The position numbers and the translations under genes were made by a program. 11,584 bases of DNA from Treponema sp. (GTDB lineage: Bacteria > Spirochaetota > Spirochaetia > Treponematales > Breznakiellaceae): assembly GCA_031258505.1 (NCBI GenBank), contig JAIRMT010000147.1, positions 1 to 11,584 on the forward strand. The letters are read 5' to 3'. Under the pieces are notes generated by a model. It was not told the DNA's origin. It saw only the letters and a program-made list of their open reading frames with translations, and did no database searches. Positions 1-6,039 of the stretch are shown here, one piece after another; position 1 is the first letter of the stretch, and every line of letters starts with the position of its first letter.

Positions 1-1
1 G

Positions 2-88
2 CCCGGCTGGGTACGCTTTGCCTATTGCGTTGATGAAAAGCTGATTCAGGCATCCGCGCCGGCTTTCAAAAAAGTCATGCTCAGTTAG
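2..88 (+). CDS. C-terminal end of a PLP-dependent class I/II aminotransferase (partial)
   Basis: Only the last 28 codons are in the window; the gene enters from the left edge and stops with TAG at 86-88. The tail reads PGWVRFAYC, then a helix ending in APAFKKVMLS. This is the usual end of fold-type I aspartate-aminotransferase-like enzymes, where G-x-V-R is followed by a beta strand and a last helix. In that family the Arg of this motif (residue 5 of the fragment) holds the alpha-carboxylate of the amino acid substrate. The enzyme would be cytosolic and transfer an amino group between an amino acid and a 2-oxo acid; which pair cannot be told from so short a tail. The 21-bp repeat array starts about 30 bases after the stop. 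The family call rests on one motif and the tail pattern. Confidence 0.72.
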   Translation, partial: PGWVRFAYCVDEKLIQASAPAFKKVMLS

Positions 89-117
89 CCACGCAATGCA
101 ATGTAATGGTCAATAGC

Positions 118-546
118 AAATTGTATTTGTCCCAAATCAAGTTGTCTTTGCCTCAAATCAAGTTGTATTTGTCCCAAATCAAGTTGTCTTTGCCTCAAAT
201 CAAGTTGTATTTGTCCCAAATCAAGTTGTATTTGCCTCAAATCAAATTGTATTTGTCCCAAATCAAGTTGTATTTGTCCCAAATCAAGTTGTCTTTGCCT
301 CAGAGAAAGTTGTCTCTGCCTCAGGGAAAGTTGTCTCTGCCTCAGGGAAAGTTGTATTTGCTTCAGGGAAAGTTGTCTCTGCCTCAGGGAAAGTTGTCTC
401 TGCCTCAGGGAAAGTTGTATTTGCCTCAGGGAAAGTTGTCTCTGCCTCAGGGAAAGTTGTCTTTGCCTCAGGGAAAGTTGTCTTTGCCTCAGGGAAAGTT
501 GTCTTTGCCTCAGGGAAAGTTGTATTTGCCTCAAGTTGTATTTATG
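118..546. repeat. Array of 20 tandem 21-bp repeats plus a truncated last unit
   Basis: The core TTGTMTYTG recurs at 121, 142, 163 and so on to 520, every 21 bases with no insertion or deletion in 20 units. A further TTGTATTT at 536 is only 16 bases after the last. There are two blocks. Units 1-8 have an AAATCAAG or AAATCAAA linker and mostly alternate TATTTGTCCC with TCTTTGCCTC, a 42-bp higher order. Units 10-20 have a CAGGGAAAG linker. The unit at 289 (CAGAGAAAG) is the transition. Stop-free frames run through the array on both strands: 106-570 (+) as LSLPQGK-type heptads and 85-555 (-) as SLRQRQL-type heptads. Neither has a convincing ribosome binding site, so coding is not claimed. There are no unique spacers, so it is not a CRISPR array. 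Confidence 0.96.
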
Positions 547-753
547 CTGTGTCAAGGCTTGAGTATGTGAGTGTGTGTATGTATGCCGTGTATGTATGCT
601 TCAAGTGTGTGTGTGTCGACACACAGACACACACACACGGTATGTCAGCAGGGTACAAGTGTGTGCAGACACACAAGACACAAAAAGACAAAAAAACTCA
701 AAAAGTGTCAAACGTATTAAAGCATTCTATATTCCCAGAACCTTATTAGAGGT
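547..753. other. Gene-free (TG)n/(CA)n-rich tract
   Basis: This stretch is dominated by TG/CA alternation, then by CA-rich and A-rich sequence (660-705). It holds an imperfect palindrome at 605-630. Two short open frames (549-749, 575-763) follow only from the low complexity and look like no protein. It may carry the promoter of the transposase gene at 754, but I see no clear -35/-10 pair. Confidence 0.6.
605..630. repeat. Palindrome in alternating TG/CA sequence
   Basis: The centre is the GTCGAC site. The arms GTGTGTGTGTGTC and GACACACAGACAC pair over 13 bases with one mismatch and no loop. Alternating purine-pyrimidine DNA of this kind is known to be able to adopt Z-form or cruciform shape under negative supercoiling. 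Confidence 0.75.
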
Positions 754-1320
754 ATGTGTTTAAGAATCAGAAAGCTCCGAGACGGAGCAATTTACCACGT
801 TACCTCCAAAGTTAATCGCAGGCTCAGAAAGCTCCGAGACGGAGCAATTTACCACGGTACCTCCAAAGTTAACCGCAGGCTCAGAGACCTCCAGTTGCGT
901 GATATCAAGGCTATGTTCTTGGTATTCCTCAAGAAAGCTAAACAGAAGTACCCTTTTGAGCTCTTGAACTTCTGCATCATGGATAACCATTTCCATCTCA
1001 TCATCAGACCTGGTCCGGGACAGTCTCTCTCTAGGATTATGCAGTGGGTCAAGGGGAACTTTGCGCGATACTGGAACAAACTGCATCATACGGAAGGACA
1101 TTTGTGGGGAGGCCGGTTTTTCTCGAAGATCATTGAAGATGTCGCGCAGTTTCTCAAGACTGTTACGTATATTGATGAGAATCCGGTGAAGGCGCAGCTG
1201 GTGGCGAAGGCGGAGGATTGGGAGTTTGGCGGCTTATACCACGATCTCCACGGACGCTTTGATGTAGTAGATATACCGCGGAGCGCTATTCAGAGCTATG
1301 CTTCGACACAGCTTGAGTGA
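754..1320 (+). CDS. REP-associated tyrosine transposase (RAYT, Y1_Tnp family) with N-terminal internal duplication
   Basis: The 188-residue protein belongs to the Y1/HUH single-strand transposases related to IS200/IS605 TnpA. These nick and join single-stranded DNA at hairpins using a tyrosine. The HUH motif is N-H-F-H at residues 78-81. The family pattern continues with SLSRIMQWVKGNFARYWN (91-108), the GHLWGGRFFS block (115-124) and YIDENPVKAQLV (139-150). Y139 is the likely nucleophile by family pattern, which I could not check by alignment. Residues 6-24 (RKLRDGAIYHVTSKVNRRL) are repeated at 25-43, from a 57-bp tandem DNA duplication; without it the protein would have a family-typical ~169 residues. 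The extra copy adds a second strand-1 segment, so activity is uncertain. AGAGG at 748-752 lies too close to the ATG to be ideal. No TnpB partner is present. RAYTs are usually single domesticated genes that mobilise REP hairpins. Confidence 0.88.
   Translation: MCLRIRKLRDGAIYHVTSKVNRRLRKLRDGAIYHGTSKVNRRLRDLQLRDIKAMFLVFLKKAKQKYPFELLNFCIMDNHFHLIIRPGPGQSLSRIMQWVKGNFARYWNKLHHTEGHLWGGRFFSKIIEDVAQFLKTVTYIDENPVKAQLVAKAEDWEFGGLYHDLHGRFDVVDIPRSAIQSYASTQLE
767..880 (+). repeat. 57-bp tandem duplication inside the transposase gene
   Basis: Copy 1 is 767-823 and copy 2 is 824-880. They differ at very few positions (for example 800 and 815 versus 857 and 872). A partial third start, TCAGAGACCTCC, follows at 881. 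The unit is 19 codons, so the frame is kept. High identity suggests a recent event. Confidence 0.93.
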
Positions 1321-1322
1321 GC

Positions 1323-1335
1323 AGTGTCAGACACT
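1323..1335. repeat. Short palindrome after the transposase gene
   Basis: AGTGTC, a single A, then GACACT form a 6-bp stem three bases past the transposase stop. A near copy of its left half, AGTGTCAAAC, lies at 704-713 on the upstream side of the same gene. It could be a transposase end site or a weak terminator; there is no T-run. Confidence 0.4.
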
Positions 1336-1421
1336 TCACGCTGTCCCCATACTGGGCGCTCTTGATAAGCCCTCATTGAAGCCTGCTCTGGAGGAGTCGC
1401 TAATCAGCGTTGCTCAAGGCT

Positions 1422-1437
1422 GAGGAGTCGGCTCCTC
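1422..1437. repeat. REP-like hairpin GAGGAG-TCGG-CTCCTC
   Basis: A perfect 6-bp stem with a four-base loop. It is one of two compact hairpins within 65 bases downstream of a RAYT gene. RAYTs act on such REP hairpins, so it is a candidate target; this is inference from position only. Confidence 0.45.
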
Positions 1438-1469
1438 TAAGGCTGAGGAGCATAAGCGCACAGGCTTAC

Positions 1470-1486
1470 CGCGTGTGGTTCACGCG
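1470..1486. repeat. REP-like hairpin CGCGTG-TGGTT-CACGCG
   Basis: A perfect 6-bp GC-rich stem with a five-base loop, 32 bases after the previous hairpin. No T-run follows, so a terminator role is less likely than a structural or REP-like one. Confidence 0.45.
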
Positions 1487-1726
1487 CAAGTGGAAGAGCA
1501 GCCATACGTACCGTGCTTTAGTGCCAGAGACCCAAACGATACCCTTCTCGAATACCGTGCTTAGTGCCAGACACACACACAAAGCACAAAAGCGCCAGAC
1601 ACACAAGGCACAGAGACATAAGGCCAGACAAAGCGCCTGTGAAGTGCGCTTCTGCAAAGCGGCTGAGCATGTGTTTATCCTGTTCACCTTTCCGCGCTGC
1701 GAACAAGTTGTTAGGATAGACTTCTG

Positions 1727-2551
1727 ATGAAGAATTTTGTTGCGGCTCTTGCATCTTTAGCGCTGGCTTTGCTCTGTATGGCGTGTGTGAGTGTGGTTGA
1801 ATATGGGGCGCGAGTGGTGGATGGCTCGTTGTTTGCTGAAAAGACTCTGGCGGCGTATCGGAGCGCGGGTGTTGAGCTGCGGCAGACTAGGGCGCGGGAC
1901 GGAACTGAGTACCTGTTGATGAACCTTGACGCCTTCCCGTTTATCACGCTGCGCGCCATACCTGATGAAAGCGGTCGGTTTGAGCTTGTTGCGTTTCAGT
2001 TTTTATCGAGTAATCTCAATGGTTGGAATGAGTTTACCCTTGAACTCGCGGGTTCTGGTGTGCTAACTATGCTGGAGGCTGAGGCGCGGCTGCGAATTGA
2101 CACGCTTATCCCTGTGGAGATTTCCGCTGGTGAGATACTCCACAATGGGGCGCGGCTTAGCGGCGAAACTGCGTTGAGTAATCTGCGTAACCGCGCCGAG
2201 CGTATAAGGGCGCTGGCTGCGTGGATGCGCGGCATAACTGCGCCGGCGTTTAGAACCCAGTCTGCGTTTGAGGCATACTGGAAGCCGCTGGTCCTGCCGG
2301 AATTGACGCCTGTTGCTGAACGTCCGGTTATATGGACGCGGCAAGGCGCTGTGTGGAAACACGCCGAGGATGTGGCGTGGAACTCCACCTACACTGCGAC
2401 TATGTTCCCGGAAGCCCTGTGGACACTGCGGGACTCTGGCGCGCTCCTGCGGGATTGGGAGGAGGCTGTTACCTGGATATATTTTGTCTATCAGGAAACG
2501 TATATAATAGAGCAATTTTCAAAGGATTATCTGTTAAGCAGAATAAAGTGA
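1727..2551 (+). CDS. Putative lipoprotein of unknown function, first gene of the ExbB operon
   Basis: The 274-residue protein starts with a short positive n-region (MKN), a hydrophobic stretch (residues 5-17) and a lipobox ending at C20 (CMAC; C17 is a second possibility). It should therefore be exported and lipid-anchored. Spirochaete lipoboxes are known to be loose, which fits. The mature part is mixed alpha/beta with no motif I recognise: a likely beta-rich half (residues 45-150), then a helical half with LRNRAERIRALAAWMRG. An AGGA lies 10 bases before the ATG. The stop overlaps the ribosome binding region of exbB, with only six bases between the two genes, so co-expression is likely. From context it may be an envelope partner of the ExbB/ExbD motor. 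Specific function is unknown. Confidence 0.8.
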   Translation: MKNFVAALASLALALLCMACVSVVEYGARVVDGSLFAEKTLAAYRSAGVELRQTRARDGTEYLLMNLDAFPFITLRAIPDESGRFELVAFQFLSSNLNGWNEFTLELAGSGVLTMLEAEARLRIDTLIPVEISAGEILHNGARLSGETALSNLRNRAERIRALAAWMRGITAPAFRTQSAFEAYWKPLVLPELTPVAERPVIWTRQGAVWKHAEDVAWNSTYTATMFPEALWTLRDSGALLRDWEEAVTWIYFVYQETYIIEQFSKDYLLSRIK

Positions 2552-2557
2552 GGAATC

Positions 2558-3250
2558 ATGGGAAGTGGAACAAGTTCTTTTTCATTATTTGAACTTTTCA
2601 GGATGGGTGGAGGCTTCATGTGGCCTCTGCTGCTATTTTCAGTGGCCGCGATAGGCATTGCCCTTGAACGGGTTATTTTCTTGTTATACCACGATCTACG
2701 TCTTGATGACCTGAAATACGCGGTTTTGGCATATATCCGGGAAAACGATATGCAAGGGGCGCGGGATTATCTCTACAGCCTTGACCAGCGCAGGCTTGGG
2801 GCGCGGATACTGTTGGCGCTGGTGAGCAAGTCCCAGCTTTCCGAGCATCAGATGGAGAAAGCGGCGGAGGCGGAGGCTGGAAGCTGCATCAACTCACTGG
2901 AAGACGGCTTTAACTTTTTGACTGCTCTGGGTTCCCTTTCCCCGCTCACCGGCTTTCTGGGTACAGTGTCAGGTATGATCGGGGCGTTCAAGTCCATTGC
3001 TGAGGCCACAGATGTGAACGCGCAGATTGTGGCCAACGGTATCTATGAGGCGCTTATTACCACTGTGTTTGGCCTGATCATTGCCATCATCGCTATGATT
3101 GCCCATTCGCTCCTGAGCCATGTGGTTGATAAGTTTGTGGCGGATGTAGAAAAGACCTGCACTGACCTTATCATGGAGATTGTGCTTGCCCAAAGCAGCC
3201 GTTCAAAGAAAGCTCAATCGCCCTTCATAAGTCTGGGGGAATACTCGTGA
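2558..3250 (+). CDS. exbB: ExbB/TolQ/MotA-family proton channel protein
   Basis: This 230-residue inner-membrane protein has the three-segment ExbB/TolQ layout: TM1 about 21-43, a long cytoplasmic loop, TM2 about 119-141 and TM3 about 162-187. TM2 carries the hallmark LGSLSPLTGFLGTVSGMIGAF. TM3 carries IYEALITTVFGLIIAI, with E164 and T168 at the places of the conserved Glu and Thr of E. coli ExbB, and T136 in TM2 for the other pore Thr. In this family a pentamer of ExbB surrounds an ExbD dimer and turns proton flow into motion. The AGGA at 2551-2554 is only three bases from the ATG, but the sequence MGSGTSSF followed by a typical first helix supports this start. The gene ends in a GTGA overlap with the first exbD. 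Whether it drives TonB-like transport, a Tol-like task or something else cannot be told; no TonB, TolA or receptor lies here. Confidence 0.95.
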   Translation: MGSGTSSFSLFELFRMGGGFMWPLLLFSVAAIGIALERVIFLLYHDLRLDDLKYAVLAYIRENDMQGARDYLYSLDQRRLGARILLALVSKSQLSEHQMEKAAEAEAGSCINSLEDGFNFLTALGSLSPLTGFLGTVSGMIGAFKSIAEATDVNAQIVANGIYEALITTVFGLIIAIIAMIAHSLLSHVVDKFVADVEKTCTDLIMEIVLAQSSRSKKAQSPFISLGEYS

Positions 3251-3651
3251 ACCTACGCCGGCGCCGCCGGAGCGCGTTTGAGGATTCAAGCGCCTCAAGC
3301 GACATTGCCTTTTTGCTCATCATCTATTTCATCGTGATTGCAGGCTTTAACGTCAATCGCGGCTTTATTATGAACTTGCCGGCAAAGGACTCGACCCGTC
3401 TCATCCTGAAAGACGAGCTTCTGCGCCTTGAACTGGACGAGCGCGGCGTACTCTGGCGCGAGGGGGAGACGCTCAGTTTTGCTGCAGCCGAGACCGAGAT
3501 ACGCAGCGCCATTGACATACACCCGAACCTTGCGGTGGTTTTGAGTGTGGCGCCCGCTGCCCCTTGGCAGCAGGTGGTTTCATTTGTGGAACTTGCCCAA
3601 AAGTTGCGCGTGGAGTCTTTCTCGTTTTCCATGCAAGAGGCGCAATCGTGA
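3247..3651 (+). CDS. exbD: ExbD/TolR-family protein, first copy
   Basis: It starts at GTG 3247, whose TG is shared with the exbB stop (GTGA overlap); GGGGGA lies six bases upstream. The 134-residue protein has an Arg-rich cytoplasmic N-terminus (LRRRRRS), one TM helix (about 19-38) and a periplasmic domain. D19, in SSDIAFLLIIYF, stands where ExbD and TolR keep the single proton-carrying Asp. The periplasmic part shows the TolR-like order of a strand with LRLELDERGVLWREGE, a helix, LAVVLSVAPAAPWQQVV and a last helix and strand. The TM starts SASSDIAF where most relatives have a proline just before the helix, a small departure. It should sit inside the ExbB pentamer, possibly paired with the second ExbD. 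Confidence 0.92.
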   Translation: MNLRRRRRSAFEDSSASSDIAFLLIIYFIVIAGFNVNRGFIMNLPAKDSTRLILKDELLRLELDERGVLWREGETLSFAAAETEIRSAIDIHPNLAVVLSVAPAAPWQQVVSFVELAQKLRVESFSFSMQEAQS

Positions 3652-4043
3652 ACCTTGGGCGGAAGCGAAATCGCTTTATCATTCCCCTTAATTCCATGTC
3701 TGATGTGGCCTTTTTACTCCTCATCTTCATCATGCTGGTTTCGTTAATTAACTATCGCAGGGAAGTGAAGATTGAGTATCCTGAAGCAGAGACCGCGAAG
3801 AAGACGAGTGCGGAGAAAAACCTTGAAATCTGGGTTGACCGTGAGGGCGCGCTCTACCTTGACGGCCTTCCGAGTGAGCTTAACGCCATACAGAATGGTA
3901 TTATTGACACCTACCAGACAGCGCCGGATACGCGTATCCACATTATCGCGGATCGGGATACCCCTTTTGAGTATGTGAACCGTGTGCTGGAACTTTTGCA
4001 AATGTTACAGTACCGTGTAGTAAGTTTTGTAGTAAAAAACTAA
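3648..4043 (+). CDS. exbD: ExbD/TolR-family protein, second copy
   Basis: I place the start at GTG 3648, which overlaps the previous stop (GTGA) and has AAGAGG seven bases upstream. The longer frame from ATG 3564 would add 28 residues that read like antisense filler and lie inside the first exbD. The 131-residue product has a basic N-terminus (NLGRKRNRF), PLNSMSDVAFLLLIFIMLV with the proton-carrying D19, and a periplasmic TolR-like domain (LEIWVDREGALYLDG, then IHIIADRDTPFEYVNRVLELL). It keeps the family's proline before the helix. It is clearly different from the first copy in sequence, so this is an old paralogue pair and not a recent duplication. The pair may form a heterodimer in one channel. 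Confidence 0.93.
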   Translation: MNLGRKRNRFIIPLNSMSDVAFLLLIFIMLVSLINYRREVKIEYPEAETAKKTSAEKNLEIWVDREGALYLDGLPSELNAIQNGIIDTYQTAPDTRIHIIADRDTPFEYVNRVLELLQMLQYRVVSFVVKN

Positions 4044-4054
4044 GGAGTATAGTA

Positions 4055-5329
4055 GTGAAACTAAATATTTCAAAAATGAGTTCATGGGAAAGGCGTATAG
4101 TTGACGCTTTTCTGGCAAAGTATCCTGCCTCTGTTGCGGCAGGAGGCAGCAAGAGGCTGAGGCTTAAAGTAAAGAAGCTTTTTCCTAATTTTGAAAGCGC
4201 TTCCGCTAGTGAACGCAATTTGTTCATTAAAGCGGCGGAGCGGCTTGAGAAGTCTGGCATGGTTTCTCTGGTGTGGAACAGAGGCGAGCAAACGGCGGAG
4301 CTTTCCAGCATAGTGTGCGCTGTGGGAGATGCGCTTTTTGCTGGCGTGGGCTTGGTTCCTCCTTCGACCCGCATAACTCCGATACGCAATGCAGCTATGC
4401 GCTGTGACTTGCCGTTTTTTACCTTTCTTGCGGAAAACCTGACCATAGCTGACATGGCGCGTGGAATTGACGAGCGTGCTGTGGAAGACTTCGCAAGGCT
4501 TGCTCTGTATATCACACAGCATCCAGAGCAGGGTATGACTCCGCGCGCGCTTTCGGTTGCCCTGTTCGCGGATTCCAAGCGCTTAGAAGCCCTGCTTACC
4601 CTGTTCCGTAAACTGCTAAACAGGGCTGATGCTCAAGGCGTGGCGATTCCAGACTTCTCGCCGCTCAATCGCTCCTATCCCGATACCATGATTGCCGGGA
4701 GTATGGCGTTTCGTGTCGCGGGATATGAAACGGTGAACAAAAGTGGAAGTATTTTTGGACTTCCGGTTTCCACGATTCAGAAGATAAGCGCGGCGCGTCC
4801 GCTGAAGGCAAGAACCCCATCAGCGCTCAGTATCGAAAACAAAGAGACCTTTTACGCCTTGAGTGAACAGCTCTCAGACTTTGACTGCCTGTTCTATACT
4901 GGCGGCTATCCTAACGCGGCGGTACAGACGTTGGTGGCCATACTCGCCAAGTCAGGCTTCAGGCTTTACCATGCTGGAGACTTGGACATTGACGGCATCC
5001 TAATCCTTCAGGAATTGACCCATTACGCGGGGCAGCCGATAATGCCCTTCCGCATGGATAGCTCGACCTTTGATGAATACGCTCCATACGGAAGAAAGCT
5101 GCACAAAAACATGTTGAATTACGCGCACCGTATCAACGAAACAACTCGTTCCCTGTCAGGCATTCCAGAGCTTATTGCGCGGATAGAGGAAACCGGCATG
5201 GGAATCGAACAGGAAATCATTGATTACACTGGGCTCTTGCCGGACACTGGTTCTTCCAAAGAAGAAGCGCATCAGAGGTCCCGCTCCTTGGGCATCTTTA
5301 GAAAGTTTTTCTCAAAACTGAAACTATAA
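4055..5329 (+). CDS. JetD-like Toprim protein (DUF3322 + DUF2220), without Wadjet partners
   Basis: The start is GTG 4055 with AAGGAG seven bases upstream. The 424-residue length fits JetD (about 400). Residues 8-90 resemble the N-terminal DUF3322/arm region (WERRIVDAFLAKY, then RLRLKVKKLFPNF, then ERLEKSGMVSLVW). Residues 255-395 resemble the DUF2220 Toprim domain: IENKETF with E261, YTGGYPN (281-287), and LYHAGDLDIDG with D309, D311 and D313, then GIEQEIID near the end. In Toprim enzymes the Glu and the DxD pair bind the metal for DNA cleavage, and JetD is known to cut DNA in Wadjet once JetABC has extruded a loop. No JetA, JetB or JetC gene is in the window. The gene follows the two exbDs by 11 bases and precedes an RluA-type gene by seven. 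Assignment is by motif memory; a role with the ExbB/ExbD motor is inferred from context. Confidence 0.82.
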   Translation: MKLNISKMSSWERRIVDAFLAKYPASVAAGGSKRLRLKVKKLFPNFESASASERNLFIKAAERLEKSGMVSLVWNRGEQTAELSSIVCAVGDALFAGVGLVPPSTRITPIRNAAMRCDLPFFTFLAENLTIADMARGIDERAVEDFARLALYITQHPEQGMTPRALSVALFADSKRLEALLTLFRKLLNRADAQGVAIPDFSPLNRSYPDTMIAGSMAFRVAGYETVNKSGSIFGLPVSTIQKISAARPLKARTPSALSIENKETFYALSEQLSDFDCLFYTGGYPNAAVQTLVAILAKSGFRLYHAGDLDIDGILILQELTHYAGQPIMPFRMDSSTFDEYAPYGRKLHKNMLNYAHRINETTRSLSGIPELIARIEETGMGIEQEIIDYTGLLPDTGSSKEEAHQRSRSLGIFRKFFSKLKL

Positions 5330-5336
5330 AAACGCC

Positions 5337-5996
5337 ATGCGAAACCTTGAGATACTGTTTGAAAACGAAGACTGTCTTGTAATTAACAAACCTGCTGGGC
5401 TTGCTACTCAGGGTGGCGAGCGAGTGGCTTCCTCACTGGACACGATTCTGGCTGAACTGCGGTCGCCTCATCCATTGCTGGTACACCGGCTGGACAAGGA
5501 CACTTCGGGCATTATCCTCGTGGCAAAGACCCGCGCATCTGCAGCCCATTTTTCCGCATTGCTTGCTGGAAAGCGTGGTGTCAGCAAACAGTATCTTGCG
5601 GTTTGTGCGGGCAGTCCGCGCACAGAAAGCGGCAGTATCACGCTTGAGCTTGAGGTGCGCGGCGTGGTGAAACAGGCCGAGACGAGGTACAAACGGCTGG
5701 CTGGGAATCAGGATTTTTCCCTGCTGGAACTGGAACTCGGCACAGGCCGTATGCATCAGATTCGCCGCCACCTCGCGCAAACCGGCAACCCAATTCTCGG
5801 CGACGACAAGTACGGGGATTTTGCCTTGAACAAAACGCTGCGGAAGACTGGTCTCAAGCGGCTTTTGCTCCACGCCTCTCGTCTCGTAGTGAACGACGGG
5901 GACCTTGCACTGGACATCAGCGCGCCGCTTCCTGACTATTTCGCGCCATTTCTAGGGTCTGTGCAGACTAAGGGAGAGACATTAAACTGCCCATGA
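5337..5996 (+). CDS. RluA-family pseudouridine synthase
   Basis: The 219-residue enzyme would turn specific uridines in RNA into pseudouridine. The family signature is HRLDKDTSGIIL at 50-61, with D53 the catalytic Asp. It is preceded by the usual N-terminal strand and DCLVINKPAGLATQGG (12-27). The C-terminal half has TGRMHQIRRHLAQTGNPILGDDKYG, also typical. There is no S4 RNA-binding domain, so it is of the short RluA/TruC-like kind; which RNA it modifies cannot be read from sequence. I see no Shine-Dalgarno sequence before ATG 5337. The gene starts seven bases after the JetD-like gene, so coupled translation is plausible. It is followed by ddl 43 bases later. Confidence 0.93.
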   Translation: MRNLEILFENEDCLVINKPAGLATQGGERVASSLDTILAELRSPHPLLVHRLDKDTSGIILVAKTRASAAHFSALLAGKRGVSKQYLAVCAGSPRTESGSITLELEVRGVVKQAETRYKRLAGNQDFSLLELELGTGRMHQIRRHLAQTGNPILGDDKYGDFALNKTLRKTGLKRLLLHASRLVVNDGDLALDISAPLPDYFAPFLGSVQTKGETLNCP

Positions 5997-6039
5997 TGAA
6001 AGCAAAAGAAGCGTCGCTGCTACACGGAGGTAACGTTGT

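Larger units (their letters stand above)
1321..1726. other. Gene-poor tract with palindromes and decayed repeats
   Basis: No recognisable gene lies between the transposase and the lipoprotein. Directly after the transposase stop is a palindrome (1323-1335). AAGGCTGAGGAG occurs twice (1416-1427, 1439-1450). Two hairpins lie at 1422-1437 and 1470-1486. TACCGTGCTT(T)AGTGCCAGA occurs twice (about 1509-1528 and 1553-1571), the second lacking one T. Degenerate GCCAGACA units continue to about 1640. The open frame at 1410-1727 (+) and two minus frames look like no protein and are low in complexity. The tract probably also holds the promoter of the lipoprotein operon, but I cannot point to convincing hexamers. 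Confidence 0.65.

Noticed and set aside
118..546. CRISPR array
   Set aside because: The 21-bp units are directly adjacent with no unique spacers, and no cas gene is in the window.
754..1320. A complete IS200/IS605 element
   Set aside because: No TnpB gene and no convincing left and right end hairpins are found; the protein is closer to single-gene RAYTs.
1410..1727. A 105-codon plus-strand gene before the lipoprotein
   Set aside because: Its composition is low complexity from decayed repeats, no ribosome site precedes it and no motif is seen apart from the ALVPETQ match noted above.
3564..3647. Upstream ATG start for the second ExbD
   Set aside because: It lies inside the first exbD, lacks a good ribosome site and adds non-family residues; GTG 3648 with AAGAGG and a GTGA overlap fits better.
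2558..4043. ZorA/ZorB of a Zorya defence system
   Set aside because: The channel genes look like ExbB/TolQ and short ExbD/TolR proteins; there is no MotB/OmpA-like peptidoglycan-binding domain and no ZorC, ZorD or ZorE homologue.
4055..5329. A complete Wadjet system
   Set aside because: Only a JetD-like gene is present; no SMC-type JetC or kleisin-like JetA and JetB genes lie in the window.
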